A DNA stretch of 64,000 nt from Euglena gracilis (Eukaryota; Euglenida; Euglenophyceae; Euglenales). The stretch spans positions 60,357,564-60,421,563 of the forward strand of contig CP154955.1 of assembly GCA_039621445.1 (NCBI GenBank), in the 5' to 3' direction. Below are positions 10,725 to 20,885 of the stretch, one piece after another. Position numbers and translations under genes: made by a program. The notes beneath the pieces were generated by a model. The model saw nothing but the letters and a program-made list of their open reading frames with translations. It did no database searches and was not told the origin of the DNA. The number at the start of each line of letters is the position of its first letter. The first letter of the stretch is position 1.

Positions 10725-11110
10725 ATGCCCCAAAATGGCCCAAAATGACCCTGCTTTTGGCCGATTTGGGTCACTTTAGCAGCTTTTGCTCACTTTTGGC
10801 AACAAACTGGCGCAAAATGCTCAAAATAGTCAAATTGGACCAAAAAGAGACCAAAAAAAATGGGCAAAAATAACAAAAGAAAACGTCGAAAATGGCTTTA
10901 AATGGTCAAAAAATGGCCCTGAATGGCCCAAAATGGCCCAAGAGCAGGACAAAATGGCCCAAAATTACAAGAAGTGGGCAAAAAGTGACCAAAAATGGTC
11001 AAAATAGGTCAAAATGGGTGAATTATGGTAGCAAATGGATAAAAAGGGGACAAAAGCGACCAAAAATGGCCAAAAATGGCCAAAAGTGGCCAACAGTGGC
11101 AACATGAGCC
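10725..11110. repeat. Degenerate tandem repeat of CAAAATGGCC type
   Basis: Dozens of short units such as CAAAATGGCCC, CAAAAATGGCC and CAAAATGGTC follow each other. They create open frames of lysine, tryptophan and proline codons on both strands that I regard as non-coding. Confidence 0.7.
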
Positions 11111-11164
11111 AGATGAGCCAGAAAAATCTCAACATCTGGGATAAAAATGAGCCTAATTCCTCAT

Positions 11165-11372
11165 TCTCATTAAAAACGTGTTCAGCCCGCCAAATGCCTG
11201 CCCTGAAATTCGTGGTCATGAACACGTTTTCAATGAGGGCATTCGGGTCAACGACACGTTTTCAGTGAAGGCATCCGGGTTCAGGCACGTTTTCAGTGAG
11301 GGCATTCGGGTCAATGACACGTTTTCAGTGAAGGCATCCGGGTTCAGGCACGTTTTCAGTGAGGGCATCTGA
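11165..11372. repeat. Tandem repeat, 31-bp half-units
   Basis: Units ACACGTTTTCAGTGAAGGCA and CACGTTTTCAGTGAGGGCAT alternate, each with a tail CCGGGTTCAGG or TTCGGGTCAATG, giving a higher-order period of about 63 bp. The same array reappears at 12698-12840. Confidence 0.75.
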
Positions 11373-11595
11373 GGCAACCCTGAGTAAAAAAAAAACGCTG
11401 GCATGAAAAATCGGTGGGCGGTTGCGAGGCCGGGTGGTCCTCAACGAGTGGGGCGGGTCGGGGGCACTCTACAACACGACAGAAGGCTAGGTTGCCTTGG
11501 AGCACAACGAAACAGAGTGGCGGACAGCATGCTTTACACAAAGAGAAACCGTGTGTGGGCCGATTTCGAGACTTTAAAAGTCTTAAATCTTCAAA

Positions 11596-12160
11596 CAAGA
11601 ACAGTGGTTTGGGCCAAGGTTTTAGGGGGGCCCAGGGGCGGGGACCGCGGCGCCTTCGGCGTCGCGGTCCCCGCCCCTGGGCCCCCCCTGAGTCTTGGGA
11701 GGCTAGGCACAGCGGGGGGGGGGGGGCTGGGGGGGGGCGAGCGGCCGCGCGGGCGGCCGCGCGGGGGGGAGGGGGGGGGCGGGGGGGGCGAGGGCGGCCG
11801 CGCGGGCGGAACGCATCCTGAAATCGGTGATTTTTGGGTCCAAAAAGTGGTCATTTTTTGCCATTTTTGGGCCATTTTTGACCAAAAAAGTGCTTTTTTG
11901 GCCGCGCGCAGAGCGCGCGGCCCCCAAATTTGCCATTTTGTGTCCGAAAATGGTCATTTTTGGTCATTTTTGGGCCTCAAAAAATCGCGATTTTTCTCCA
12001 AATTTTTTTTTCTTGGCTATGCTAGGCACAGGGGGGGAGGGGGGGGTCCAGGGGGGGGCGAGCGGCCGCGCGGGCGGCCGCGCAGGGGCCGCGCGCGGGG
12101 GGGGGTCCCGGACCCCCCCGAGCGGCGCGCCTAGCCTCCTTGGCCCAAACACAGTTCTTG
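11596..12160. repeat. GC-rich element with about 23-bp inverted termini
   Basis: The left end CAAGAACAGTGGTTTGGGCC and the right end GGCCCAAACACAGTTCTTG are inverted copies with one substitution and one indel. Inside lie a near-perfect GC palindrome (11627-11692, centre CGCCTTCGGCG) and two copies of a G-run/GCGGCCGCGCGGGCGGCC block. No 8-bp duplication is evident at the ends. Long open frames here are caused by base composition. Confidence 0.55.
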
Positions 12161-12394
12161 ACACAAAAGAGCCATACTTTGGTGGCTCTTTTGCCAAATC
12201 TTGGCAATGAAAATGATATGCCAATCACAGACAACTTTGTTCACAGACAACTTTGTTTGTTCGGCGTCACAGACAACTTTGCTCAGCTCCAGACAATTTG
12301 GATTTTTGGGAATGGCAACACCACAAAAACCACATTTCTCGTGTTTTATTGGCAGTCGGGACACAGCACGAGGCACAGGGGGTTGGTCAGGGGA

Positions 12395-12600
12395 CCACAC
12401 ATTGTTCGATGACACTCGCCTCATCGAACAACAGGCTGGGTTCCAGCTCCCATCCCGTCCAGGCAACAAAGAAAGCATCCAGCTCGGGATAACAGGCTTG
12501 CCAGTTGGCAACAGCAGCAAGCTCTGCACCTACGGAGCCGGACTTTTTCTTTGTGTTGCCCTGTGCCAGCAAGGTGCCATGAAGGGGGTCCGTCCTAGGG
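12395..12600 (-). pseudogene. Remnant of tyrosine-recombinase-like element, N-terminal part
   Basis: The minus strand encodes TDPLHGTLLAQGNTKKK and ELDAFFVAWTGWELEPSLLF. This matches DPLHGNLLAEATKKK and ELDAFLCAWAAWVIDPPLLF in the longer copy at 22036-22960. Only this short N-terminal piece survives, cut by a poly(A) tract at 12655-12690. Confidence 0.5.
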
Positions 12601-12697
12601 GGAGGTGGCAAAAGACCATTCACAAAGTTTGCCGTGTGTTTAGAAAAAGTGGGAAAGAAAAAAAAAAAAGAAAAAAAAAAAAAAAAAAGGGGGGGTG

Positions 12698-12840
12698 ACA
12701 CGTTTTCAGTGAGGGCATTCGGGTCAATGACACGTTTTCAGTGAAGGCATCCGGGTTCAGGCACGTTTTCAGTGAGGGCATTCGGGTCAATGACACGTTT
12801 TCAGTGAAGGCATCCGGGTTCAGGCACGTTTTCAGTGAGG
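12698..12840. repeat. Second array of the 31-bp CACGTTTTCAGTG repeat
   Basis: Nearly identical to 11220-11370. It directly follows a poly(A)/poly(G) tract and leads into a long hairpin at 12951-13062 that also contains GAACACGTTTTCAG, so the repeat and hairpin probably belong to one element. Confidence 0.65.
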
Positions 12841-12950
12841 GCGCCGTTTTTGGGGTCCGAATTTCACAAATTGCCGTTTTTGACCCCTTGCGTGAATCAT
12901 GACCACGAATTTCAGGGCAGGCATTTGGCGGGCTCTGAAAACGTTTTTAA

Positions 12951-13062
12951 ACAAATTGTGGCTGAGCCCAGATTTCAGCCTGAAAACGTGTTCAGGGGCC
13001 CCCTTCGGGGGCCCCTGGCTGAACACGTTTTCAGGCTGAAATCTGGGCTCAGCCACAATTTG
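12951..13062. repeat. Near-perfect 112-bp palindrome
   Basis: The left arm runs from ACAAATTGTGGCTGAGCCC through AAAACGTGTTCAGGGGCCCC, and the right arm is its inverse, with TTCG at the turn. A single transcript would fold into one long hairpin. CAACGTTTTCAG-type ends link it to the neighbouring tandem repeat. Confidence 0.75.
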
Positions 13063-13099
13063 TGTATAGAAAAATTGACATCAATTAGAAAAAAGTTGC

Positions 13100-13200
13100 G
13101 CGGTCGGCTACGGTCGGCTGCGGTCAGCTGCGGTCGGCACCCCACCTATGACAGTCCTGAAACCCGCGGTCGGCTGCGGTCGGCTGCGGTCGGCATAGGT
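13100..13200. repeat. CGGTCGGCTG short tandem repeats
   Basis: Several copies of GCGGTCGGCTGCGGTCGGC flank a stretch with ACCTATGACAG. The same motif occurs once more near 10695, just before the CAAAATGGCC array. Confidence 0.55.
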
Positions 13201-14290
13201 GCCTGATTGTGATCAAACCCAAACTCCAAAATGGAACTGTCCATCAACAATGGTGAACAAGGCTGGTTCTATACAAATTGGACGCTGAAGAAATGGGGAA
13301 AGTGCACTGTGAAGTGTATGGAGACGCGGAGCATCGCTTTGTAGAACATTACAACTGCGGCTTGCCGCAGAGCCGCAGAGAAAAAAAATTCAGCCGGTCA
13401 TTGTCCCCTTGGGGGCAGGTTGGCCACTCCCAGGCCAAAATTTTACTTCTGTTGCCTTCAGCACCAGTCAAATTTCTTTCCAACGCCTCCGTCAATCACT
13501 CCCCCAGGGGGGGGGGGGTCGGCAACCCTGTGGGTGGCTGACGCCAAGGGCCCAACAGCATACAATGACTCCACATCCCCGAGTTAGTCACCCCCCCTGT
13601 TAGTCACCCCCAGCTTTGCCCCCGAAGCAACCTTTCTTTGGCAAAATGAAGCAGCTCTGGGAAGTATTTACTCTGTCCAGGAGACGCCGTCACCTTGCCT
13701 GCTAGGACGGGCAAGCATCCTCGTGCTTGCATTGACAGTACTGCATACCCCCTGCCCCCCAGTCAGTCACCCCCCCCCCTCCGAGATGGTCACCCCCCCT
13801 GTGATGGTCACCCCCCCCCGAGCCAGTCACCTCCCCCGTTAGTCACCCTGGCCGAATTTCCCTTCTAGGGGGGTGACTAACTAGGGGGGGGGTCACATTT
13901 TGTATGACATGCAGTGCACCACATGAACATTGACATGGTTAAAACCTACCCCCCCCTATGTCCAACGACCGGTAATCTCTGTCCTCTGACTGGGGGGTGG
14001 TCGTTGGACATAGGGTAGTGACCAAAAAGGTGTCTGTCCTCTGACTGGGGGGGGGGGTGGCCGTTGGACACGGGGTCGGGAAAAAAAAGTTTGCCGAAAC
14101 CCCCCCCAAACAGGTCAGATTTTTCCTTCCGGCGCTTCGCGCCCCCATTTCCAGCCCTGTCAACAAATATTTCCTCAAATAGCACCCAAAACATGCCTTC
14201 ACGCCGCGGGATTTCACAAAAAACAACAACAAAGATACCCAGTCGACAATCCCTGCATTCCATCAACCAAAGGGGGGTCGGGGGGGGGGG
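13201..14290. other. Gene-free stretch with GTCACCCCCC repeats
   Basis: No coding signal. Between 13560 and 13900 GTTAGTCACCCCCC, GATGGTCACCCCCC and AGTCAGTCACCCCCC repeat on the plus strand, followed by the inverted GGGGGGTGACTAACTAGG. Between 13960 and 14070 CCTATGTCCAACGACCGG and CTGTCCTCTGACTGGGG occur as inverted and direct copies. Confidence 0.5.
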
Positions 14291-14465
14291 CCAAGGTTCC
14301 CGGGCTGTTTTTAAACACGTTGTTTAAAACAGGTTTTTTTCCTATTTGTGGTGTTTTATTTAAAAAAAACACCCTTTTTTAAAACAAAAAACCGTTTTTA
14401 AACCGTTTTTTATTCATGAAAGTTTTTTTGCTTTGTTTTAAAACAAAAAAAAACGGGAACCTTGG
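14291..14465. mobile_element. MITE, relative of the copy at 27959-28131
   Basis: Termini CCAAGGTTCCCG and CGGGAACCTTGG are perfect inverted repeats. The interior (GGTGTTTTATTTAAAA, AAAACCGTTTTTAAACCG, TTTTTATTCATGAAAG) is the inverted counterpart of the 27959 element. The flanks are poly(G) and CGGCCGCC, so a target duplication cannot be judged. Confidence 0.65.
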
Positions 14466-14784
14466 CGGCCGCCCCCCCCCAGGATTTTGTAAAGAAATTT
14501 TGTAAAGAAAAATTTTGCGGCATGAATGTGATATTTTTCTTTGTAATGCCATGTTCAATGGTTCAAAGGGCGTTACCGTCTCGGCTGCCTTTGGCTCTCA
14601 CCAGTTAAAAGCACATTTTTGGAGAATGAAATTGCAAAATCCATTGCCATCTCGGCCGCCAAAGGCGGCCGAAATAAAATCCTTGAAAAAAACCCCACGG
14701 CACTTCTTGATGTTTGATTTTGGCCACAAACCAACTTTTTTTCCCTCCTTTGATGCTAATTGTTTTTTTTTGGACCCCACAAAC

Positions 14785-15182
14785 CATAGCTGGCGTTTTT
14801 TTTTTTATTTTTTTCAAAAAAAAACTTTTTTTTATTTTTTTATTGAAAAAAGGGGGGGGAAACGGCAAAAAAAAACAAAGGGGAAAATGATGGTCCAAAT
14901 TTTGCCTTTATCGTCTTGAAAACCAATTTTTTTTGAAGAAAAAAAACATGTGTTTTCTTTAAAAAAAAAAACGTGTTTTTTTTTTACTTTGTTTTAAACG
15001 AAGTGCCAGCTATGGTTGAAACATCCCAAATTTGTTGTCTTTCTCTGACCGAGGATGGGCAAAAAAAACTAAAATTAAAGGCAATTTTTTTTTGCCCTGG
15101 ACCCTCGATGGCGTTTTTTTTTTGTTTTTTTATTAAAAAACGTGTTTTTTTTGACTTCGTTTTAAACAAAGTACCAGCTATG
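14785..15182. mobile_element. MITE family A, copy 1, exact 8-bp TSD
   Basis: Begins CATAGCTGGC and ends CAGCTATG, with one mismatch in the 10-bp TIR. It is flanked by CCACAAAC at 14777-14784 and 15183-15190. Subterminal poly(T)/poly(A) tracts and TTTGCCTTTATCG are shared with the copies at 25801 and 27074. No transposase frame in 398 bp. Confidence 0.85.
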
Positions 15183-15389
15183 CCACAAACCACTTTCACC
15201 TTGGCTGTTTGAATACAAACTGATATCCCGATATGTCCCCCTCCCTCCATTTTCTTGACTAGCCGAGTTTGAGGGAAACTCTGCGGCTCAACAAAAAAAA
15301 TGTTTTTGCGCAAAATGAAAAAAATGGCTTCTTCCCCCCCCCCCCAGGTTGCGAAGTTGACAGTTGGGTTGAGTTGGGAGGTTTCCAAA

Positions 15390-15860
15390 GGGGTTCTAAA
15401 CCCCCCCCCCAAAATAAGACCCGGGTCTTATTTTTGGGTCCGTTGCTGGAAACCTCCAGGGGGGGTCTTATTTTTGGGGGGGGTCTTATTTTTGGATTTT
15501 TTCTTGACCGACCCGGGCCCGAAAAAACACCTTTTTCAGGTTCCCGAGAGTGCTAAAATTTTTCCTTCGGCGCTTCGCGCCATGTGTAAAATGGGGTAAT
15601 TTGACATTTATCATGTTTTTTCTACTTCACAAATCTCAAATTTTTTGAAATTTCATCATTTTTGTGTATGAAATTGGGATTTTTGGAAGTTTTCAGGGAA
15701 AATTTTCACCGTCCCCGGCGCTTCGCGCCGTCAGGGGGGGTCTTATTTATGGGGGGGTCTTATTTTTGGATTTTTGCTCGATCGGCCCAGGGGGGGTCTT
15801 ATTTTTGGGGGGGGTCTTATTTTTGGGGGGGGTCCTATTTTTGGGGGGGGGGTTTACCCA
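15390..15860. repeat. GGGGTCTTATTTTTG repeat cluster
   Basis: At least seven copies of a G-run plus TCTTATTTTT, two ending in a GGCGCTTCGCGCC hairpin. The block 15655-15855 is the reverse complement of 28585-28800, so it is a dispersed repeat of at least 200 bp. Confidence 0.65.
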
Positions 15861-15888
15861 TGATTTCGCTTTTGAGGGAATCCCTGGA

Positions 15889-16270
15889 TGACGTTGAATG
15901 TGACAACAAATGTGGCAATTTTTGACATCATGGCACAAATCCATCACAATTTCGAAGCTTTCAAGCCACCCAACAGGCGACAAGAGACGGTGATGCCTTT
16001 TGTGTTTTGGGATTTCAAAAAAACCATGCAAAATGCGAAGAAAGAGATGGTAATGACGTTGCCTCCCAAAACTCGCCCCCTTCGAGCCATTTTGCATGGA
16101 AGGAAATAATGTGTTGCCGCCCGACGGTGATGCATTTTTCCAAAAGGTTCCCCCCAAAAAGAGCCAAATTTGCAACAGAAATGGTGTGCTGTTTTAATTT
16201 GGAGGCCAAGTCAAGATACATGTGTTTCTTGTTGCCGCCCGAAGGGCAGCGAGACGGTAGTGGAGACATT
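15889..16270. repeat. Dispersed repeat, copy 1
   Basis: Contains GATGACGTTGAATGTGAC, TTTTTGACATCATG, TTTTGTGTTTTGGGATTTCA and TTGCCGCCCGA in the same order as 25110-25440. No coding content. A third TGCCCGAAGGGCGGCGAGAG occurs near 16340. Confidence 0.6.
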
Positions 16271-16548
16271 CACAAATAATTAACCCAAATTTTAAAAAGG
16301 AAGATTTTCGCCCCCTCCAACCCATGAGTTCTGGCTTTGTTTGGCTGCCCGAAGGGCGGCGAGAGGGTGGTGACGTCCAACGGCAACAACGCCCAAAAGT
16401 TCAATGAAAAGTTGAGTTTTTGATGTGAGAAATTGAAGGGGAAAAAACACAAAGAATGTGGTGAGTAAATTTCACACCTTTCAATTTTTTTACAAAATCT
16501 CGGGGGGGGGGGCGGCTGCCCCCCCCCTCCCCGACCCCCCTTCTACAC

Positions 16549-17302
16549 CTATAGCCAACACTTCTGCCTCAAAGGTTCACCCTCCCACTCGAGTTTGAAT
16601 TCAATTTCCATAAAATCTGCCAGGGGGGAAGACTCTAATATTTTGGGTAATGGTCCAAATGCATCCGAAAACTTCCACAGAAGCTCATGCAGCCTTGGGT
16701 GGTCTTTGAATTTCTCCACTTCCCTTTCAGATTGTCCCTTCAAATTCTGTGTTTCCTGGGACAAACAATGTGTGTGCTTTTTCCTCATTCCTTTTCTGGG
16801 CCTGCAAGGACAAAATCTTTTAATCTGGGATTTTTTTCAAAGTCACCGAACCGAATTGAGGCTTTGGCATTGGTCCAGATTTTGCAAACTGCACCTCTTC
16901 TACAGGTTGGGACAATTGCAAAAACATCACATCAACATCTTTTTTTCGTCCTGGAAAACTGACAGACTTTCTTCAGTTTCCTTGGTCAAGTCAGCCAAAA
17001 ATTCAGTTTGTCGGTTTCCTTCATGCTTCATGGGCTGAAAAAGCCTCGTCTCCATTACATTTTAACCATTCCTTTGGGTCCTTTGGGGGTGCACTCTCCC
17101 AAGGGAAACTTGGACCTTGAAAATCTGGCTGGTCTGCACTTGGAGAAATTGGATGTTTTGTGGTTTGGAGGGGGGGCATGGTAATGACATCTGGGAAATC
17201 TGGGGAACCCACCTTAATTCCATCATCCACCCGGTGCTTCCTCGTTTCACATTTCAATTCCACCAAACTCCAGTCCTTGGAAACTCTCTGAAGCCAACTC
17301 AC
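16549..17302 (-). pseudogene. Ty3/gypsy-like pol remnant
   Basis: The minus strand reads KDWSLVELKCETRKHRVDDG near 17280 and, further on, LLWKFSDAFGPLPKIL then LADFMEIEFKLEWEGEPLRQ near 16600. The second segment has the spacing of the region just before the RT of gypsy polyproteins (F-x-D-x-F, then I-E-x-K, then P-x-R-Q). The frame breaks several times and RT proper is missing. Identity rests on this motif only. Confidence 0.4.
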
Positions 17303-17465
17303 AATCCTCCAACAGGTCCAGTCACACCTGGAATTCTGGAACCAGGGTTTTTTTTAGTCGTTGGACCCATGGGGGGGGGGAGGGGGGGGGGGCCCCGGCC
17401 GCGCCCCCCCCCCCCGGGGGGGGTCCCCTCGGAGGGGGGTGGGATATACTTTTCGGCGCCGTAGG

Positions 17466-18139
17466 CAGGGTTGACGTTTGTTTTTTTTAAAAAAACAAAA
17501 AAACGTGTTTTTTTAAAAAAACGCAAAAAAAACATGTTTTTTTTGAAAAAGCAAAAATTGACCTTTTTTTCCTTGCGAAATGACCATGGAAATTTTTCGC
17601 GGGTGGTTCGAGGGGGGGGGTCACGGGGGGGGGGGTCACGAGGGGGGGGGTCACATTTTTGGTGGCCAGATTAGAAATAACCGAAAACAAATTTTTGGGA
17701 AAAAATCCTTTTTAAGCTCCAAAATTGGAATCCCCCAAACGAAAGGGGACGTTGTTAGGAAATCTATAATAAACTACCGTAATATTTTGTCAAATTAGGC
17801 ATCACCGGCCAAGTTTTTCAGAAAAAATGACCAAAACAGTTCTTGGGTCGGTTTGGGGGGGGGGGCTCATGGGGGGAACACCCCCTGTGAAGTTTTTTTT
17901 CCTTCTAAATGTGTGAAAGTATTTCCAAATCTGTGTTTTCTGGTGCGAAAAATCATGCTTTCAACCCAAAAAAATGAATGTTGTAGAGATAAAAAATGCA
18001 CTTTTTCCCAAAAAAAACATTGCAAAAAAATTTTCCCCCAAACCCTCCATGACGTTTTTTTTGTTTTTTAAAAAAAAACATATTTTTTTAAAAAAAACAT
18101 GTTTTTTTTTGTTTCAAAAAAAACAAGCCGTCAACCTTG
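17466..18139. mobile_element. hAT-like MITE with exact 8-bp TSD GCCGTAGG
   Basis: Begins CAGGGTTGACG and ends CGTCAACCTTG (10 of 11 inverted). GCCGTAGG flanks both sides (17458-17465 and 18140-18147). The 674-bp interior holds A/T runs, and a tract of three GGGGGGGGTCACG-type repeats at about 17615-17655. The TIR is one base from that of the 27959 element, so both belong to one family. Confidence 0.85.
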
Positions 18140-18279
18140 GCCGTAGGCGCCGAAAAAATTCTATTTTTAGCACTTTTCACGATTTTTCGGCCATTTTTTG
18201 TGGGTCCCCCGGGACCCCCCCCCCCCAGGGGGTGGGTGGGTGGGGGGACCCCCCCTCCCCCCCCGGTCTTAAAAAAACC

Positions 18280-18507
18280 CCTGTCTGGAACACCACACTC
18301 ACGTAGGTGTTCCACAGGGGAAGATAAAGGCTCTTTGCATTTGTTACCCACAAACAGAGGAATTCCACTGCAAATTTTCACCCTGGCCACAGTGATTCTG
18401 TCCAAAAGTGGCGACCAGTGCTGATCATCCCAATCTGGATGCACAAGGATGACTTTTGTCTCCTCCAAGCACAACTTCGTGATCTCTTTCCCCAATTGGC
18501 GAGACAT
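18280..18507 (-). pseudogene. Fragment of Dam-like retroelement domain
   Basis: The minus strand encodes TKVILVHPDWDDQHWSPLL then ITVARVKICSGIPLFVG. The pattern V-I-L-V-x-P-x-W-x-x-x-x-W-x-x-L is the end of the domain found in DIRS-like and some other retroelements next to RT. Related sequences lie in the Ty3 pol at about 41,570-41,770 and the LINE derivative at about 56,960. The fragment is cut off by a C-rich tract. Confidence 0.4.
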
Positions 18508-18524
18508 GGCACGAACCCGGGACC

Positions 18525-18630
18525 CCTACCCCCCCCCCTACCCCCTACCACCACCCCACCACCCCCCACCCCCCCTACCCCCCCCTACCCGCCTACCCCC
18601 CCCTGCCCCCCACTCCCCCCCCCTACCAGG
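18525..18630. repeat. CCCCCTACC microsatellite
   Basis: About 105 bp made almost only of C-runs separated by TACC or CACC. A similar short tract is at 21415-21460. Confidence 0.8.
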
Positions 18631-18744
18631 TTTTGAATAGTGCTGAGCTCTTGATAAGCGCGCACCCACCCATTCATTGACCCCTCCATACATACCGGCA
18701 CACCCCATGGAGCTCTTTTGACTGAAATCCATGTGTTTTGTGCC

Positions 18745-19860
18745 AGAAACAGGGCGCTGGCTGGTCGAAAAACGCTCGTTTTTGGCTCAAAAACAGTTTC
18801 TCTGGGTCCGGGAGGCCAAAAAACATCGTTTGGGGCAAAAAAATTTTTTTTTTGATTTTTTTCGACTTTTTTGACCCGGCTTTGACCCAAAGTCAATGGG
18901 GCGGCCGCCCAAAACGGGGCGCCAGCGGGTCGAAAAACGCTCGTTTTCGGCTCAAAAACAGTTTTTCTGGGTCCGGGAGGCCAAAAAACATCGTTTCGGG
19001 CAAAAAAAAATTTTTTTGGTTTGGGGCAAAAAAATTTTTTTTTTGATTTTTTTCGACTTTTTTGACCCGGCTTTGACCCAAAGTCAATGGGGCGGCGGCC
19101 CAAAACGGGGCGCTGGCGGGTCGAAAAACGCTCGTTTTCGGCTCAAAAACAGTTTTTTTGGGGCCGGGGGGCCAAAAAACATCGTTTCGGGCAAAAAAAT
19201 TTTTTGATTTGATTTTTTTCGACTTTTTTTTTGACCCGGTTTTGACCCAAAGTCAATGGGGCGGCGGCCCAAAACGGGGCGCTGGCGGGTCGAAAAACGC
19301 TCGTTTTCGGCTCAAAAACAGTTTTTCCGGGTCCGGGAGGCCAAAAAACATCGTTTCGGGCAAAAAAATTTTTTTTTTGATTTTTTTCGACTTTTTTGAC
19401 CCGGTTTTGACCCAAAGTCAATGGGTCGGCGGCCCAAAACGGGGCGCTGGCGGGTCGAAAAACGCTCGTTTTCGGCTCAAAAACAGTTTTTCCGGTCCGG
19501 GAGGCCAAAAAACATCGTTTCGGGCAAAAAAAAATTTTTTGATTTTTTTCGACGTTTTCGCCCCGGAATTCCCCTCAAATCAAGGGGTCGGAGGCCGAAA
19601 ACGGGGTGCTGGCAGGAAGAAAAACGCTCGTTTTCGGCTCAAAAACAGTTTTTTTTCCGGGTCCGGGAGGCAAATTGCCGAAAAAAAAAAAACTGCCGTA
19701 ATCTCGTGGCTGGGCGGAACGGGGCGCTGGCGGGTCGAAAAAACGCTCATTTTCGGCTCAAAAAACAGTTTTTCTGGGGGTCGGGAGGCCAAAAAACATT
19801 CGCGTTTGCTGGGCAAAAAAAAATTTTTTTTGATTTTTTTCGACTTTTTTGACCGACCCC
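18745..19860. repeat. Tandem repeat, about 165-190 bp per unit, seven units
   Basis: Units start near 18749, 18917, 19107, 19277, 19442, 19606 and 19727. Each has GGTCGAAAAACGCTCGTTTT, GGCTCAAAAACAGTTTTT, GGAGGCCAAAAAACATCG, an A-run/T-run palindrome, TTTTTTCGACTTTTTTGACC and AAAGTCAATGGG. Unit length varies with homopolymer length. The repeat keeps frames open by chance for over 350 codons. Confidence 0.85.
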
Positions 19861-20540
19861 CCGAAAACGGCCAAGTCGAAACAGAGGGAAAAGTGTACAA
19901 AAACGGCCATCCGGGCCGAAAAAAACGGCCGTATCTCGGGCTAGGCGGGGGAGTTAAAGGGAAATCAAAATTACCAGTGGATGGGGTGTTCCAAGGGCTT
20001 CAATTGAGGTCGCCGGACATTTCCTTGATTGGCTTCATCATTTTTGGAGATATTTTGAAAATTGCCATTTTTTTGGCCGAAATGGCAGAGTCCAAAGAGG
20101 CCGGGGGGGCCGAGGGAAAAGTGACAAAATGGCCTAAATTGGCCGAAAAACGGCCGTATCTCGGGCTGGGCGGTGAGTTAAAGGGAAACCAAAATCCCAG
20201 TAGATACAGCGTTCCAAGGGCTTCAATTTAGGTCTGTGGACATTTCTTTTGATTTTGCATCATTTTCGAGAAATTTGGAAAACATCGATTTTTTGACCCC
20301 CCACCCCCCGAAAACGGCCAAGTCGAACAGAGGGAAAAGTGTACAAAACGGCCATCCGGGCCGAAAACGGCCGTATCTCGGGCTAGGCGGGGAGTTGCGG
20401 GGAAATCAAAATACCAGTGGATGGGGTGTTCCAAGGGCTTCAAATCAGGTCGCCGGACATTTCCCTTGATTTGGCTTCATTTTGGAGATATTTTGAAAAT
20501 GGACATTTTTTTTGCCGAAATGGCAGAGTCCAAAGGGGGG
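19861..20540. repeat. Second tandem repeat, about 220 bp per unit, three units
   Basis: Each unit contains AACGGCCGTATCTCGGGCT, TTAAAGGGAAATCAAAAT (or a variant), GTTCCAAGGGCTTCAA and GGACATTTCC followed by GGAGATATTTTGAAAATTG. Starts are near 19880, 20115 and 20320. It adjoins the previous array without a gap and may be part of the same satellite. Confidence 0.75.
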
Positions 20541-20736
20541 GGGGGGCGATCCTACCCAGTTTGGACCCCTTCGCGCGTGAATAACTCGGGCCTGGCGGGG
20601 AGTTGGGGGTCAACCCCGGGTGATTCGGAAACTAGGAATCCAGTCGCTCGTGACTGAAAAAAATTTTTTGGGGAAAGGGGAGGGGATCATGGTCATAACC
20701 CGCCGGTTCCCGAGGTGGCCCAGAGGGGGGGGGGGC

Positions 20737-20885
20737 CTACAAGGTACCAGCAACCCCAAAGAGCCGCCCAACTAGGGTTAAAAACATGGGGGGACCCGAG
20801 CGAGGTGCCGAAGGCGCCGAGCGAGGGTCCCCCCATGTTTTTAACCCTAGTTGGGCGGCTCTTTGGGGTTGCTGGTACCTTGTAG
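20737..20885. repeat. 149-bp near-perfect palindrome
   Basis: CTACAAGGTACCAGCAACCC at the left is mirrored by GGGTTGCTGGTACCTTGTAG (one extra G at the right arm), and the arms continue through CTAGGGTTAAAAACATGGGG to a GCCGAAGGCGCC turn. CTAGGGTT occurs on both arms, and CTAACCCTAACC follows at 20940, recalling a telomere-like heptamer. No gene. Confidence 0.8.

Noticed and set aside
11403-12134. 243-codon frame rich in Gly, Arg and Ala
   Set aside because: Caused by G-runs and GCGGCCGC repeats; equally long frames exist on the other strand.
11596-12160. hAT-like insertion with 8-bp duplication
   Set aside because: TIRs are present, but flanks TCTTCAAA and ACACAAAA do not match.
11165-12840. 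CRISPR-like array of regularly spaced repeats
   Set aside because: Units abut without unique spacers; the genome is eukaryotic.
19158-20231. 357-codon open frame on the plus strand
   Set aside because: It lies wholly in two satellite arrays; its sequence is a translation of repeated units with A- and T-runs and differs from unit to unit.
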